DNA of 64,000 nucleotides from Thalassobacillus sp. CUG 92003 (GCF_013618635.1 NZ_JABLSJ010000003.1:310001-374000), one strand, 5' to 3'; numbered from the stretch's first letter, positions 33,457-45,218 are shown. Notes: a model not told the origin generated them from the sequence alone. Translations and numbers: made by a program.

Positions 33457-34851
33457 TTATTTTGGTGCATAGGTTTTGGCTCTTTCATTTATAACAGTGG
33501 ATAAAAGAACACCTATAATGGCTATAAGAGTGGCAGCTAAGAAGGAATGATTCACTCCTTTTATTAACCCAGCCCCTCCTTCTGTTTTACTGGTTAGCGT
33601 TATAATCGTGATAAACAGGGCAGTTCCAACCCCTGCGAAAACTTGTCTTAATGCGCTCATCATAGTTGATCCATCAGGTATAAGCGATTCCTGGAGCTGA
33701 TTAAGTCCTGCGGTTTGAATTGGCATATTTAACATCGAGATCCCCAGCATTCTGACCGTTTGGATAATCGTAATATAAGCAAACGAACGCTCCGATGTTA
33801 AATCGGTAAAGAGATAAGTTGATATCGCAACAATCGTCAGCCCAATAATGGCAAGCCACCTCACTCCAACACGATCATAAATAATCCCGGAGACTAGTGT
33901 CACAATACCAAACACTACAGAGCCTGGAAGCAAAACCAACCCAGCTTCTAAAGGAGAGTATTCTAATACTTGGTGCATGTAAATAGGGAGAATCGTTTCA
34001 GCACTAATCATTAATGAGAAACTTATGATAGCAACAATAGTCGCAACAGTGAACATCGAATTTTTAAACACTCGAAATTCTAGTATGGGTTTATCTAATG
34101 TTAGTTGTCTATAGGTAAACAAAACCACTGATAGTGCACCCAAAATAATTGAACTTCCTCCAAAAATAATACTCATCTCTTTTTGCCCTGCTAAACTGCA
34201 TCCTAATAAGAGACCTCCGAATCCTATTGTAGAAAGCAGCAATGACTTAATGTCTAAGTTGGACCTTTCTTGTTCTGTAACATCCGCTAACACAAAATAG
34301 CCCACTAGCATATCTATTGCTGCTATGGGTAAAACCGTTATAAACACGGCTCGCCATGAAAATAATTCGATGAGCCATCCAGCCAACGTAGGCCCTATTG
34401 CTGGAGCAAAAGAGGCAACCAACCCTCCTATCCCCATAATGGTTCCTCTTTTGTTGATCGGGTACATCAGGACTACAATCGATTTGACTAAAGGGAACAT
34501 AATACCTGCCCCAACTGCCTGAATCACTCTCCCTAATAGTAGAATTTCAAAACTAAAAGCTATACTAGATAAAAAAGTTCCCAGCGTGAAAGCTCCCATA
34601 GCGCTATAGAAAAGCTTTCGAACAGAATAGTTTTTGATAAAGTAAGCGGTTATTGGGATAAGAATTCCCAATACTACAATAAATGCTGTATTCAACCACT
34701 GGCCCTCATTAGCAGATAAATGAAAAACTTCCATAATTGAAGGAATTGCAGTGGTCAACAGCGTTAAATTCAAAATCGATATAAAGCTGCCTACCATTAA
34801 TACAGCTGTCATAGGACCTCTCTTTATTTGGTTAATCTTGTCTTTACGCAT
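33457..34851 (-). CDS. MFS transporter, DHA2 (EmrB/QacA-like) 14-TM family
   Basis: About 464 residues with some 14 hydrophobic helices: WLNTAFIVVLGILIPITAYF, then LGRVIQAVGAGIMFPLVKSIV with the motif-C-like AVGAGIMFPL, then GPTLAGWLIELFSWRAVFI. These are the hallmarks of proton-driven drug or metabolite exporters such as LmrB/EmrB. Start ATG 34851 (MRKDKINQIK) is chosen for AAGGAGG upstream; a longer frame to 34914 lacks one. It is monocistronic between the aromatic and arabinose regions. The substrate is unknown. Export of aromatic compounds is possible but unsupported. Confidence 0.82.
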   Translation of the reverse strand: MRKDKINQIKRGPMTAVLMVGSFISILNLTLLTTAIPSIMEVFHLSANEGQWLNTAFIVVLGILIPITAYFIKNYSVRKLFYSAMGAFTLGTFLSSIAFSFEILLLGRVIQAVGAGIMFPLVKSIVVLMYPINKRGTIMGIGGLVASFAPAIGPTLAGWLIELFSWRAVFITVLPIAAIDMLVGYFVLADVTEQERSNLDIKSLLLSTIGFGGLLLGCSLAGQKEMSIIFGGSSIILGALSVVLFTYRQLTLDKPILEFRVFKNSMFTVATIVAIISFSLMISAETILPIYMHQVLEYSPLEAGLVLLPGSVVFGIVTLVSGIIYDRVGVRWLAIIGLTIVAISTYLFTDLTSERSFAYITIIQTVRMLGISMLNMPIQTAGLNQLQESLIPDGSTMMSALRQVFAGVGTALFITIITLTSKTEGGAGLIKGVNHSFLAATLIAIIGVLLSTVINERAKTYAPK

Positions 34852-35030
34852 CTTAATGTCCTCCTTCAAAAGTGTGTGTTCATAAAAATTACTAAAATAC
34901 ACGAAAAATCTCATCAGAATTTAAAGTGAGAAATAGTAAGCCTTTTGAAGGATATATATGTGATGTATATGTATGACCTATCGAGACTTCGATTCAAACC
35001 ATTGTAGAATTCGCGTTCTAACAAAACACG

Positions 35031-35073
35031 AAAAAAAACGCTCCCGACAAAGTGAAAAATTTGTACGGAAACG
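35031..35073 (-). terminator. Terminator of the araN-...-araM operon
   Basis: On the minus strand CGTTTCCGTACAAA pairs (with two G-U pairs and a bulge) with TTTGTCGGGAGCG, followed by eight T residues. It lies about 90 bases beyond the araM stop. Confidence 0.6.
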
Positions 35074-35161
35074 CCATCTAATCTATTTTCATTATTCCTC
35101 TTTTAGAGAGTTTTGATAGACTAATGAATCAAAGGGGGCGGGGAGAATGTTGGATAGGTTA

Positions 35162-36379
35162 CTAGCGATAAAGCCATTTATAGGCTTCCTGATGTTTATC
35201 CCTGTATAAATCAAGGCTTGTAAGTTGTTCATTCTTTAACTGATTGAATATATACAGTCCGGTACATCTATCTCTTAAATGATGTGCCTCATTCAGACTA
35301 TCTGTAATTAACGCACCGGGGAGTCCAAGTTCTTCAGCAGTACTCGGCCCTCCAGCTCCGGTGAGCAACTGCCGAATTCTTTCTGGATTAGGAAGCGACT
35401 CTATTAATTGCTGCACTTCTTCCCAGTTCTCACGAAGTTTCTCTATTGAGATGTCTTCACGCTTATAATGACGCACATTTTCTTTATATAGTGCTGTAAT
35501 AATAGCTGTGCTAACGCCTACCTTCGTTCCATGAAGAAGCTGTCTGGCGTTTGTCTTCAAAAGCTCCATTTCCCAATAATGAGAAAGATGGTGTTCCCCT
35601 CCTGAAGCTGGCCTGGAATGATCAAGCACTAACATGACCATCCCTGATTCAATTAATGCCTGGGTAAGAATGCGAATACCTTTTTCGTTGCCTGCTCCAA
35701 TGCTATCAACATGTGTCACGCAAGCTTCCAGCGACTGGCGTGTGATAGCAGCGGCCAGCTCGCTATATGGTTCATTAGCGACTAACTGTGAGATTTTCCA
35801 ATCCGTAAGCGAGGTATATTTACCGAGAATATCTCCAAAACCAGAGGCAGTCAGTTCCTTTGGTGCATGCATCAGCACATTAAGATCAGCAAAAACAGCA
35901 ATCGGTGCAGCCGTTTGAATCGTCTTCTTCATCCCTTTAAAAATTAATGGAGCTCCTTTGGAGGTAAAACCGTCCACAGATGCAGCTGTGGGTACAGAAA
36001 TAAACGGAATGTTCATTTTATATCCGACAAACCGGACAATATCATGGATAGTTCCCGCTCCTACTGCCAGCAATACATCAGTTTCCACTGGTACTTCTGC
36101 CAATAGCTGAACGATTGTCTGTTCATCTGCAATGACCTGTCCGTTATCATCCTGTTCCAGCTGAACCATAACCATATGTTCCAGCTTTTCGTAAAGATGG
36201 TTGCCATCTGCTGACTTAGTATGCTCATCTGCGACGATGACGATATTTTTCATGTCTTGTGCTCTTAAATAATCAGAAATAAGGTCAAGCGCGCCCTTTT
36301 TAATCGTTATTTCCGGCAAAGAGACAGATTCGCCCGTCAACTCTTGCGCTAACTGATTTAATTCTTGAAATGCTGCCAT
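35162..36379 (-). CDS. araM: sn-Glycerol-1-phosphate dehydrogenase AraM
   Basis: A 405-residue NAD(P)-dependent metal enzyme of the iron/nickel alcohol-dehydrogenase-like group that reduces DHAP to sn-glycerol-1-phosphate. Visible are VLLAVGAGTIHDIVRFVGYK, the substrate/NAD region SVPTAASVDGFTSKGAPLIFKGMKKT, and metal ligands in DHSRPASGGEHHLSHYWEMELL and LLHGTKVGVS. It sits at the 3' end of the arabinose oligosaccharide operon, as in the B. subtilis ara operon, although it has no arabinose reaction. The reason for this conserved linkage is not known. Confidence 0.88.
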   Translation of the reverse strand: MAAFQELNQLAQELTGESVSLPEITIKKGALDLISDYLRAQDMKNIVIVADEHTKSADGNHLYEKLEHMVMVQLEQDDNGQVIADEQTIVQLLAEVPVETDVLLAVGAGTIHDIVRFVGYKMNIPFISVPTAASVDGFTSKGAPLIFKGMKKTIQTAAPIAVFADLNVLMHAPKELTASGFGDILGKYTSLTDWKISQLVANEPYSELAAAITRQSLEACVTHVDSIGAGNEKGIRILTQALIESGMVMLVLDHSRPASGGEHHLSHYWEMELLKTNARQLLHGTKVGVSTAIITALYKENVRHYKREDISIEKLRENWEEVQQLIESLPNPERIRQLLTGAGGPSTAEELGLPGALITDSLNEAHHLRDRCTGLYIFNQLKNEQLTSLDLYRDKHQEAYKWLYR

Positions 36380-36408
36380 ACTTCCCCCTCCTACAACGAT
36401 TCCTCCTA

Positions 36409-37893
36409 TTACGTTTCCTTAAGGCGTAATACAACGATAGACATGGCCGGCAGCTGCAGCTCCAATCCATTATCACCGTTTGTTATATCGTTAAACGCTT
36501 CAGGATGTACATTTTCCGGTTCCTCGAACGTATTATGAGCATTCTTACTTTCAGCAGTTAGAATTCTCCCCGTGACTTCAGAGAATTGGGCTCCGCGAAA
36601 ATCAAGATGAAGCTTGGCTTGCCTCTGGTGATCCAAATTACACAGACTGATGTTTATTCTGCCATCTTGCGCTTGCGAAGCAGAAGCGCTTATTTGCCGG
36701 AAAGACTTTTCTTTATGTCTAATGGTTTCGGTTTCCAGGTGTAGAGCCAGCTTATCTGCATCTTGATGAACTTTAAACATGTTAAACACATGATAGGTCG
36801 GCGTAAGAATCATTTTTTCCCGTTCTGTTAATACCATTGCTTGCAACACGTTGATGGTTTGGGCGATATTAGCCATTTGCACACGATCACAATGGCTGTT
36901 GAAAATGTTCAAGGAAGCACCAGCCACTAAAGCATCCCTAATCGTATTCTGTTGATATAAAAATCCCGGATTGCTCCCTGGTTCTACATCAAACCAAGTA
37001 CCCCATTCATCAATTATCATACCGACCCTTTTTTCCGGATCATATTTATCCATGATCGTACCATGTTTCTCAATAAGCTCCTCAATGAGCAGGGCCTTCT
37101 CCATAGTCGTGTTCCACTCATCTTCCGAAAAATCTGTTGCAGATCCCTTAGCGTGCCAGTGCTCACCTGGAATAGTGTAGTAGTGGAGGCTTAAACCATC
37201 CAAGTGAGGAGCGGCCTCCCTCATCAGCACATCAGTCCAATGGAAATTATCATCACTTGCGCCTCCGGCAATCTTATAAAGTTTATTGCCGCTATAGTCT
37301 CGTATGTAAGTCTGAAATTGTTTGTACAAATCCGCGTAATACTCCGGGCGCATGTTGCCCCCGCATCCCCAGTTTTCGTTCCCGACACCAAAATTCGTCA
37401 CTTGCCATGGCTCATATCTGCCGTTTTCCGCTCTCCAATTAGCCATTGGCGACTCGCCATTTAACGTTAAATATTCTATCCATTCGGACATTTCTTGAAC
37501 AGTTCCGCTTCCCACATTTCCGCAAATATACGGTTCTGCCCCCACCAGTTCACATAGCATTAAAAACTCATGGGTACCAAAGTGATTGCTCTCAGTCACC
37601 CCTCCCCAATGAGTATTGACCATACGTTTCCTGTGCTCACGCGTCCCTACTCCATTCTTCCAGTGGTATTCGTCAGCAAAACACCCACCAGGCCAACGCA
37701 ATACAGGTATTTCAATCGCTTTCAGGGCGTCTAATACATCGTTTCGGATGCCACGGGTATTCGGTATTGAGGAATCCTCGCCAACCCAAATCCCTTCATA
37801 AATCCCCCTGCCCAAGTGTTCAGCAAAGTGACCATAAATATTCTTGTTAATCTTTCCCTGCTTTATATCAGTTTCTACGATAACTTTGTGCAC
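36409..37893 (-). CDS. abf2: Alpha-L-arabinofuranosidase, GH51 (Abf2/XsaA type)
   Basis: About 494 residues, a retaining GH51 enzyme with no signal peptide, so it acts on imported arabino-oligosaccharides in the cytoplasm. The acid/base Glu is in [12 protein letters not shown] (about residue 173) and the nucleophile Glu in MIIDEWGTW (about 296). It is closely similar to B. subtilis Abf2. GTG 37893 is preferred over GTG 37902, which lies within the GAGGTGG ribosome site. It is 30 bases upstream of araM. Together with AbfA it gives two intracellular arabinofuranosidases of different linkage preference (the preference is inferred from B. subtilis). Confidence 0.9.
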   Translation of the reverse strand: MHKVIVETDIKQGKINKNIYGHFAEHLGRGIYEGIWVGEDSSIPNTRGIRNDVLDALKAIEIPVLRWPGGCFADEYHWKNGVGTREHRKRMVNTHWGGVTESNHFGTHEFLMLCELVGAEPYICGNVGSGTVQEMSEWIEYLTLNGESPMANWRAENGRYEPWQVTNFGVGNENWGCGGNMRPEYYADLYKQFQTYIRDYSGNKLYKIAGGASDDNFHWTDVLMREAAPHLDGLSLHYYTIPGEHWHAKGSATDFSEDEWNTTMEKALLIEELIEKHGTIMDKYDPEKRVGMIIDEWGTWFDVEPGSNPGFLYQQNTIRDALVAGASLNIFNSHCDRVQMANIAQTINVLQAMVLTEREKMILTPTYHVFNMFKVHQDADKLALHLETETIRHKEKSFRQISASASQAQDGRINISLCNLDHQRQAKLHLDFRGAQFSEVTGRILTAESKNAHNTFEEPENVHPEAFNDITNGDNGLELQLPAMSIVVLRLKET

Positions 37894-38032
37894 TATTTCC
37901 ACCTCAATTCACTAAAGAAAATGAGTTACTTAAAACCATGTGAAACTGGATGAACTGGCCATAGTCAACGGTTAAACCTTCTCAACATGACATATAACTA
38001 CGTGTAATAAAGGAAATCGTGAACTTATTGGT

Positions 38033-38656
38033 TTAAGAAGCTTTCCTATCATCAATTTGATTAAATACTCTCAAGGTAAACCACATGCTGCATATAGCAG
38101 CGACACTAATTGAAAAGAACGGGATCAGTCCCGGATAACTTAATGAAAGATACGTTATAGAAAAAAGCACCACCCCTATTCCGAGTGTATAATGAATTTT
38201 AGAGAGGCCAATAATGACAGCATTCCGGATATGATGAAAACACTTGGCTTTATAATGGACGAATAATGGAAATGTCCAGATAGCCATAATAAAGTAAAGG
38301 AATAAGACAGGATAGAAAGCAAAAGGAATAAAGAAGGGAAAGTCTCCTTGGTTACCGATGATCAACTGATAATTTACGTAAAGAATAATACCGACAATAG
38401 CGATAAGCCAACCAATCAAATTCGCTGCAATAAAATCTTTTTTATAGCTGTGGAAAAACGTTTTCCAAACTGAAAAATCCTCCTCTCCTCTCAGCCATTT
38501 TCTCGATACCCCCAATGCAGCAGCAGTAGCTGGGAAAACGCCTGCTATGAATAAACCTGCAAGAGAAGCTCCAATACATAATAGATTGACCGTCACCAGC
38601 CTGGTAATCCATTGCAGAAGCAAATCTAATGTCGTCACTATACCCTTACCATTCAT
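38033..38656 (-). CDS. DUF624 membrane protein (YesL-like)
   Basis: A 207-residue integral membrane protein with about five or six hydrophobic segments and the DUF624 pattern GVSRKWLRGEEDFSVWKTFFHSYKKDF. Members (B. subtilis YesL, YteU) are regularly found beside oligosaccharide ABC transporters, and their role is unknown. Here it lies between araQ and abf2, 61 bases after araQ. Some assistance to the arabino-oligosaccharide importer is inferred from position only. Confidence 0.8.
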   Translation of the reverse strand: MNGKGIVTTLDLLLQWITRLVTVNLLCIGASLAGLFIAGVFPATAAALGVSRKWLRGEEDFSVWKTFFHSYKKDFIAANLIGWLIAIVGIILYVNYQLIIGNQGDFPFFIPFAFYPVLFLYFIMAIWTFPLFVHYKAKCFHHIRNAVIIGLSKIHYTLGIGVVLFSITYLSLSYPGLIPFFSISVAAICSMWFTLRVFNQIDDRKAS

Positions 38657-38717
38657 AACCGACTTCCCACCTTTCTTTACTTCTCTAAAAATCAGCTTCT
38701 ATAACTACCACCGCTCA

Positions 38718-39557
38718 TCAGCCTTTTACCCCTCCGACTGTAAGCCCTTCCACGAAGTAACGTTGGAAGAAAATGAATAATACCAATATAGGCAAGATGG
38801 TCATGACCGATCCGGCAATTAGAAGATCGTAATTATTACCGTAAGGGGTCAGCAACGTAGCGAGTCCAATCGGCAGAGTAAACATATCGTTAGAGCGAAG
38901 GACGATTAACGGCCACAGGAAATTATTCCAGCTGCCAAGACCCTGCAGGATTGCCATAGCCGCAAACGACGGAAGCATAAGCGGCATCATAATCCTAAAG
39001 AAAATGCCATACTCAGTAGCCCCGTCAATTCGTGCGGAATCCATTAATTCCCTTGGAAGGCCAAGCGCATATTGCCGAAAGAAAAAGACGGCAATCGGTG
39101 CGACGATCATCGGCAATATAACCGCCGTATAAGAGTTAATCAACTGGAAGCTAATCATCATTTGATATAAAGGCAACATCATAATTTCAAACGGAATCAT
39201 GATGATAAACAATACGAGAATGAAAAAGAAATTTCTCCCCCGAAAATCGTACACGGCCAGAGCATAACCGACCATTGAGGAAAAAAATAAAGAAAGGACA
39301 ATGACAAGCAGAGAGATGATTAGGCTGTTTGTGTACCATTGCCAATACACGCCGCCTTCAGTAAAAATATACAGATAATTATCTAAGTTTAATGTGCTTG
39401 GATCAAAGGTAAGGCTGATACCCTCTCTCATTAAAATCGATGATGGTCGAAAAGAGGAAATAAACAAGCTGATAATTGGAAACAATGCAAGGAACGAAAT
39501 GATGAAAAAGATCCCATTTATGATCAACTTTAGGAGTTTGTTTTGATTAGGTTTCAT
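38718..39557 (-). CDS. araQ: Arabino-oligosaccharide ABC transporter permease AraQ
   Basis: A 279-residue permease of the MalG type with six hydrophobic helices and the ATPase-contact loop ELMDSARIDGATEYGIFFRIMMPLMLP (EAA motif). With AraP it forms the channel for arabinose oligomers. Its start overlaps the araP stop by one base. No dedicated ATPase gene is present; in B. subtilis the shared ATPase MsmX powers AraNPQ, so a distant msmX homologue is expected. Confidence 0.9.
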   Translation of the reverse strand: MKPNQNKLLKLIINGIFFIISFLALFPIISLFISSFRPSSILMREGISLTFDPSTLNLDNYLYIFTEGGVYWQWYTNSLIISLLVIVLSLFFSSMVGYALAVYDFRGRNFFFILVLFIIMIPFEIMMLPLYQMMISFQLINSYTAVILPMIVAPIAVFFFRQYALGLPRELMDSARIDGATEYGIFFRIMMPLMLPSFAAMAILQGLGSWNNFLWPLIVLRSNDMFTLPIGLATLLTPYGNNYDLLIAGSVMTILPILVLFIFFQRYFVEGLTVGGVKG

Positions 39558-40570
39558 TATTCATCCCCCCGTTTAAAGGCACCAGTTAAGATCAATTGGA
39601 TAAAACTGATAACGAAGATAATCAACATCAGGACCACGCCAACTGCCGCTCCAAATCCCATATCATTTTGCTGGATCCCTTGCTGATACAGGTAACCTAC
39701 AACCGTCAACCCAATATTGCCAGGCGATCCCGATTCCCAGAAGACAAAACTTTCTTCAAACATTCTGAACCCATTGATAATGGAGATAGTCGTCACAAAA
39801 ATTGTAATCGGTTTCAAGAATGGCAACGTTACAAACAAAAACTTTTGAATGGGTGTTGCGCCATCGATATCTGCAGCTTCATAAAGTTCCTTAGGTATAT
39901 TTTGCAAAGCGGCCAGGTAGTACAAAATATTCACACCCATCCAGCGCCAGGACGTCAGAAAAACCATAAGAAACATTGCAGACCAGCGTTCGTATCTCCA
40001 CTCTAGAGGTCCAATCCCAAACCACCCAAGGAATTGGTTAGCTGCAGCCGTATCCGTTTCACCGAACATCAACCTGAAAACCATCCCTGATACAATAACT
40101 GAGGCCAATGCTGGGATGAACAGAGAGGCTCTGAAAAAGGTTTTATATTTTACTAGCCTGGAATTCAGGAAAACGGATAATAGAATCGGAAATGCGACCA
40201 GGATAGCCACGGTTAATATGACATAGATTGTCGTATTCGTTAGTGCTTTATAGAAAGTAGGATTAGTAATCCGCTCATAGTTTTCAAGCCCAATAAAATT
40301 CACTTGACCCGGCAAAATACTTTGAAAACTCATAATAATTGCCTGGATTGCCGGATAAAGCGTTAAAACCAAAAAGGAAATGATAAATGGAGCAATGAAA
40401 ATATAGGGCGCCACCTTCTTGGAATTAAAAAAACGCAGCACTTTATTAGGTTGATTTGGACCTTTATTTCTGTTTGATTTTGGTCCTTCAGGCTGCTTAC
40501 GTCTTCTTGGCTTAGATGCCTGCGCCCCATTAACAGGATCTTTCTTTGCATTAGCAGAAGTAGATGTCAT
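39557..40570 (-). CDS. araP: Arabino-oligosaccharide ABC transporter permease AraP
   Basis: About 337 residues, MalF-type. A long basic N-terminal tail (KPRRRKQPEGPKSNRNKG) precedes the first helix (VAPYIFIAPFIISFLVLTLYP). The EAA loop is ELYEAADIDGATPIQKFLFVTLPFLKP. ATG 40570 (MTSTSANAKK) is chosen for GAGGGGAG upstream; the frame can be read from 40594. The basic tail is longer than in B. subtilis AraP as I recall it. It is 61 bases downstream of abfA. Confidence 0.88.
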   Translation of the reverse strand: MTSTSANAKKDPVNGAQASKPRRRKQPEGPKSNRNKGPNQPNKVLRFFNSKKVAPYIFIAPFIISFLVLTLYPAIQAIIMSFQSILPGQVNFIGLENYERITNPTFYKALTNTTIYVILTVAILVAFPILLSVFLNSRLVKYKTFFRASLFIPALASVIVSGMVFRLMFGETDTAAANQFLGWFGIGPLEWRYERWSAMFLMVFLTSWRWMGVNILYYLAALQNIPKELYEAADIDGATPIQKFLFVTLPFLKPITIFVTTISIINGFRMFEESFVFWESGSPGNIGLTVVGYLYQQGIQQNDMGFGAAVGVVLMLIIFVISFIQLILTGAFKRGDE

Positions 40571-40631
40571 AGAAAACTCCCCTCGATATGACATGAGATG
40601 ATTTTCAAACGCGCCACAGAAAATTCAATTA

Positions 40632-42185
<1,554 letters not shown>

Positions 42186-42254
42186 TTATATCAACCACGG
42201 TTACGATAGTATTTAGTATGTAACGGGCAAGGTTCAAATCCTTGCCCTTCTTTA

Positions 42255-43589
42255 TCATTGATTTTCTACCGCTTCCTGAGCAGCGTCCAAAGCTTCTTCA
42301 GGCGTTTGCGATTGCTGCCTTAGTACACTGTCTAATACATTAGTCCCCATTTGCTCTGAAATGGCCGGTGTCTGTTGCGTAATATTTAATCCATTAATTT
42401 CTTCTCTGACAGAAAGCAACGTATCAAAAATATCCTCGCTAAAGTATTGGAAATACTCATTGTCTTCTTGAAGAGCTGGACTTTCCCAAACTGTCCACAT
42501 TGGCGGATCGAAGCCTAATACGGTCCACAAATCAATGTTTCCTTGTTCCGACAGCTTAGCAAAGGCTAAAAATTCTTTGGCAAGGTCCGGGTGCTCAGTT
42601 TGGTTTGTAACCACGGTTCCAGTACCGCCCATCCCTGCTGAACGGTTACCGCCTTCCTCCCACTGAGGCATTGGTCGAATAGCCATCTTACCGGACAAAT
42701 CAGGCATATTATCCAAGAAACGCCCCATATACCACATAGGCATTGTAAGTGAAGCTGATTTTCCATCATTCATATAGGCATAATATTCTTCAGCATGAGG
42801 TTCTCCCCCAGGCATCACTTCAGCGATTTCCTCTTCATAAATTAGATCTTGCTGGAATTGCAGGGTCTCGGTGTTCGTTTGGTTGTTAATGGTAAGCTCT
42901 CCATCTTCACTAACGAAGTCTGACCCTTGCTGAGACATCAGCGCCCAATATTGGATAAAATCACCTGTAGGAAAAGAGGTCATCATGGCATCGGTGTTCT
43001 CAACCACTTTGTGACCGGCTTCCACATAATCATCCCAGGTTTTGATAGAGTCAATATCTACTCCGGCCTCTTCCATAATCTCGGTGTTATAGTACATCAT
43101 ATTGGCACCTACGTGCGTCGGCATTCCATAATATTGTCCGTCCTTGCTATAAATATCGAACCGGGCTTCAACAAAGTCTTCCATGACCGGTTCCACATAC
43201 TCATTCATGGGCAGTATTTGCGGTTCACCCTCTAAGTAGTTTGGGAAACGGGAAATTTCAATATCGACAATGTCCGGCGCTCCTTCACTCGATTGAAGTG
43301 CCAGAAGTAAGTTATTGTGCATTTGGTCAAATGGATAGGTCTCTGCATTTAAAGTGATCGGGCGATCTGGATTTTCTTCATTCCAACGATCAACTGCTTT
43401 CTCATAAAAAGCGTTATGCTGTGTAGCAAATGTCCAAAAAGTCAATTCAGTTGCATCTTCCCCTCCATCTCCCATTGTCTGTGTTTCATCCGCGTCTCCA
43501 CTGGTTTCGTTTCCTTCGCCGCTACAAGCAATCAGTAAAAGAGCCAATAAGCCGACTGCTAAAAATAACAAAAGCTTATTACTTTTCAT
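42255..43589 (-). CDS. araN: Arabino-oligosaccharide-binding lipoprotein AraN
   Basis: A 444-residue extracellular family 1 solute-binding lipoprotein. Signal: MKSNKLLLFLAVGLLALLLI followed by Ala-Cys22 (lipobox LIAC). The acidic linker (about 23-48: GEGNETSGDADETQTMGDGG) and generally acidic mature protein suit a halophile. LTFWTFATQHNAFYEKAVDRW is a typical sugar-binding N-terminus. It is the first gene of araN-abfA-araP-araQ-DUF624-abf2-araM, downstream of an AraR-box promoter and a near-consensus cre. Confidence 0.88.
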   Translation of the reverse strand: MKSNKLLLFLAVGLLALLLIACSGEGNETSGDADETQTMGDGGEDATELTFWTFATQHNAFYEKAVDRWNEENPDRPITLNAETYPFDQMHNNLLLALQSSEGAPDIVDIEISRFPNYLEGEPQILPMNEYVEPVMEDFVEARFDIYSKDGQYYGMPTHVGANMMYYNTEIMEEAGVDIDSIKTWDDYVEAGHKVVENTDAMMTSFPTGDFIQYWALMSQQGSDFVSEDGELTINNQTNTETLQFQQDLIYEEEIAEVMPGGEPHAEEYYAYMNDGKSASLTMPMWYMGRFLDNMPDLSGKMAIRPMPQWEEGGNRSAGMGGTGTVVTNQTEHPDLAKEFLAFAKLSEQGNIDLWTVLGFDPPMWTVWESPALQEDNEYFQYFSEDIFDTLLSVREEINGLNITQQTPAISEQMGTNVLDSVLRQQSQTPEEALDAAQEAVENQ

Positions 43590-43611
43590 TATTGCTTCCC
43601 CCCCCTTATTT

Positions 43612-43625
43612 TTAAAGCGCTTACA
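43612..43625 (-). promoter_or_regulatory. cre-like site upstream of araN
   Basis: TGTAAGCGCTTTAA on the minus strand matches the CcpA consensus at 13 of 14 positions, between the araN promoter and start codon. Confidence 0.6.
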
Positions 43626-43750
43626 AAAATTTTTTTTTAAAATGACATATTTCTATCACCTCTTTTGTTTCATTCACATTCTCCATACAGCCACATACAA
43701 AAAATGGATTCACCCTACAACTTCTACATCTTAATTCTTCATTCATCAAA

Positions 43751-43807
43751 ATTGGTACGTATAAGTAACATTAAGTAAATTATAAAAGAGGTCATACTCA
43801 ATTTCAA
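43751..43807 (-). promoter_or_regulatory. araN operon promoter with AraR box
   Basis: On the minus strand TTGAAA (43802-43807), 17 bases, TATAAT (43779-43784). The AraR-like box ATTGGTACGTATAAGT (43751-43766) lies just after the predicted transcription start, a repressor position. Confidence 0.7.
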
Positions 43808-43951
43808 TTGTTTTTTTAAAATTCTTAAAATTTTCCTGGTAGATTATAGACTCGATCCTAAATAAAGGGTGTTAACACCGCTCTTTTCCGCCCTATCTAA
43901 ATAGGAGAAAGCATGGAGCTCTATGAAAGGTTAAGGATTTAACGGCTCACA

Positions 43952-43967
43952 CCTTGTACGTATAAGA
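43952..43967. promoter_or_regulatory. AraR-like box, distal
   Basis: CCTTGTACGTATAAGA shares the TTGTACGTATAAG core with the araD-promoter box. It is 201 bases from the box at 43751, so DNA looping between them is possible. The rest of the gap 43590-44087 holds only the araN promoter and cre and the araR terminator. Confidence 0.55.
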
Positions 43968-43994
43968 TTAGCGGGCACCCTAGTAAGAGAGGCT

Positions 43995-44067
43995 GAAACA
44001 TAAAAAATCCGAACAATTTCATAAAAATCATTCGGGTTTTTTATGTTGTATTCAGTTTTGTCCCAGT
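43995..44067 (-). repeat. Terminator after araR within a dispersed repeat, copy B
   Basis: The hairpin AAAAAATCCGAA...TTCGGGTTTTTT (about 44002-44042) follows the araR stop. The hairpin plus the adjacent AGTTTTGTCCCAGT closely match the element at 22345-22425, showing a mobile or dispersed terminator-bearing repeat. Confidence 0.65.
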
Positions 44068-44087
44068 ATGTTTACATAGAAAAGACA

Positions 44088-45218
44088 CTAACTACTGAAG
44101 GTTTCCTGCTTCACCTTTTCTTGCAAGGATCGAGTCGAATTCCTGATTATAAGTTCGGTATCGAAAACAAATGAAGTGTTGTCGACTTTTAATTGATTAT
44201 TATTTTTATTCTTTATCAAGTCCAAAATCATTTCACCGGCCTTTGTTCCTAATTCCGTTTTAGGATGTGAAATCGTAGTCAGTTTGACTTCGGACACTTC
44301 AGCAAGAAATGAATCATCAAAGCCTACTATTGACAGCTCATCTGGTACTATTATTCGGCGCTCTCTTAATACATCCAGCAGATTAATCGCCAACTCATCG
44401 TTGTAACATACGATGGCCGTCGCTTTCTTTTCTTTATCCAGAATCTCCCGAAGAAACTGAGCTGGCCGCTCCGATTTTTCGTTTGTACTATAAGTGAAAA
44501 TGTAATCGGGATCAACAGGGAGATGATTGCTTCGATGAGCTTTCAAATATCCTTTCATTCGTCTAGTTCCCTGCATATCATCCGTTTTAAATAAACCAAT
44601 GATATGTTTATGGCCCTGTTTAATTAGATGCTCCGTCTGTAAATAACCACCTTGTTCATCATTGACAATAACGCTTACAGGTTCCAGTTCATCATAAAAA
44701 GCGTTTATCATGATGTAAGGGATATTCAACCTTTCCAAATGTAAATAGTAGCCAAGATTCGGGTTAGCGTAAGCGCTCTTGGTTGGTTCGATGATTACAC
44801 CGTCAAATTGTTTATCAATAATTTTTTCCAAAATAGCCTTTTCATTCTCATGGTTGTTATTGGTACTGAATAAACTTACCTGGTAATTCTGGTCACTTAA
44901 GTAAGATTCCGCACCACGAATGATGGACGGAAATATATAATCGGAAATATAAGTTGTGACGATCGCTATATTTTTCCGGTCCTTTTTTACTTGAGTCTGG
45001 TCAGGCATTCTATCAGCACAGAAAGTGCCTGCCCCCTGTTCGCGATAAAGCCATCCCAGATTGACTAAATCTCCAATGGCTAAGCGGATCGTATGCCTGC
45101 TCACATTAAACTGCTTCATTAACTCGCTTTCCGAGTTGATTTTTTGGTTAGGCTGGAACGTGCCATCCATTATTTTTGATTTAATTGCTTGTTTGACCAT
45201 ATTATGCTTTGTCTGCAT
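44088..45218 (-). CDS. araR: Arabinose repressor AraR (GntR DNA-binding domain with LacI-type effector domain)
   Basis: About 376 residues. The N-terminal GntR winged helix (KQAIKSKIMDGTFQPNQKINSESELMKQFNVSRHTIRLAIGDLVNLGWL, about 8-57) is joined to a periplasmic-binding-like LacI domain (KNIAIVTTYISDYIFPSIIRGAESYL ... ELSIVGFDDSFLAEVSEVKLTTISHP). This chimera is diagnostic of AraR, whose inducer is L-arabinose. ATG 45218 (MQTKHNMVKQ) has AGAGGTG upstream; the frame could start at 45266. It lies downstream of araA, with its own promoter and an AraR-like box. Confidence 0.9.
   Translation of the reverse strand: MQTKHNMVKQAIKSKIMDGTFQPNQKINSESELMKQFNVSRHTIRLAIGDLVNLGWLYREQGAGTFCADRMPDQTQVKKDRKNIAIVTTYISDYIFPSIIRGAESYLSDQNYQVSLFSTNNNHENEKAILEKIIDKQFDGVIIEPTKSAYANPNLGYYLHLERLNIPYIMINAFYDELEPVSVIVNDEQGGYLQTEHLIKQGHKHIIGLFKTDDMQGTRRMKGYLKAHRSNHLPVDPDYIFTYSTNEKSERPAQFLREILDKEKKATAIVCYNDELAINLLDVLRERRIIVPDELSIVGFDDSFLAEVSEVKLTTISHPKTELGTKAGEMILDLIKNKNNNQLKVDNTSFVFDTELIIRNSTRSLQEKVKQETFSS

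Noticed and set aside
35147-35209. 20-codon hydrophobic plus-strand frame with a GGGGAG site, antisense to the araM 3' end
   Set aside because: Could mimic a small membrane peptide, but the residues are the reverse frame of conserved araM codons and no promoter is convincing.
39596-40006. 136-codon plus-strand frame
   Set aside because: Antisense to araP with low-complexity composition; a shadow of the real gene.
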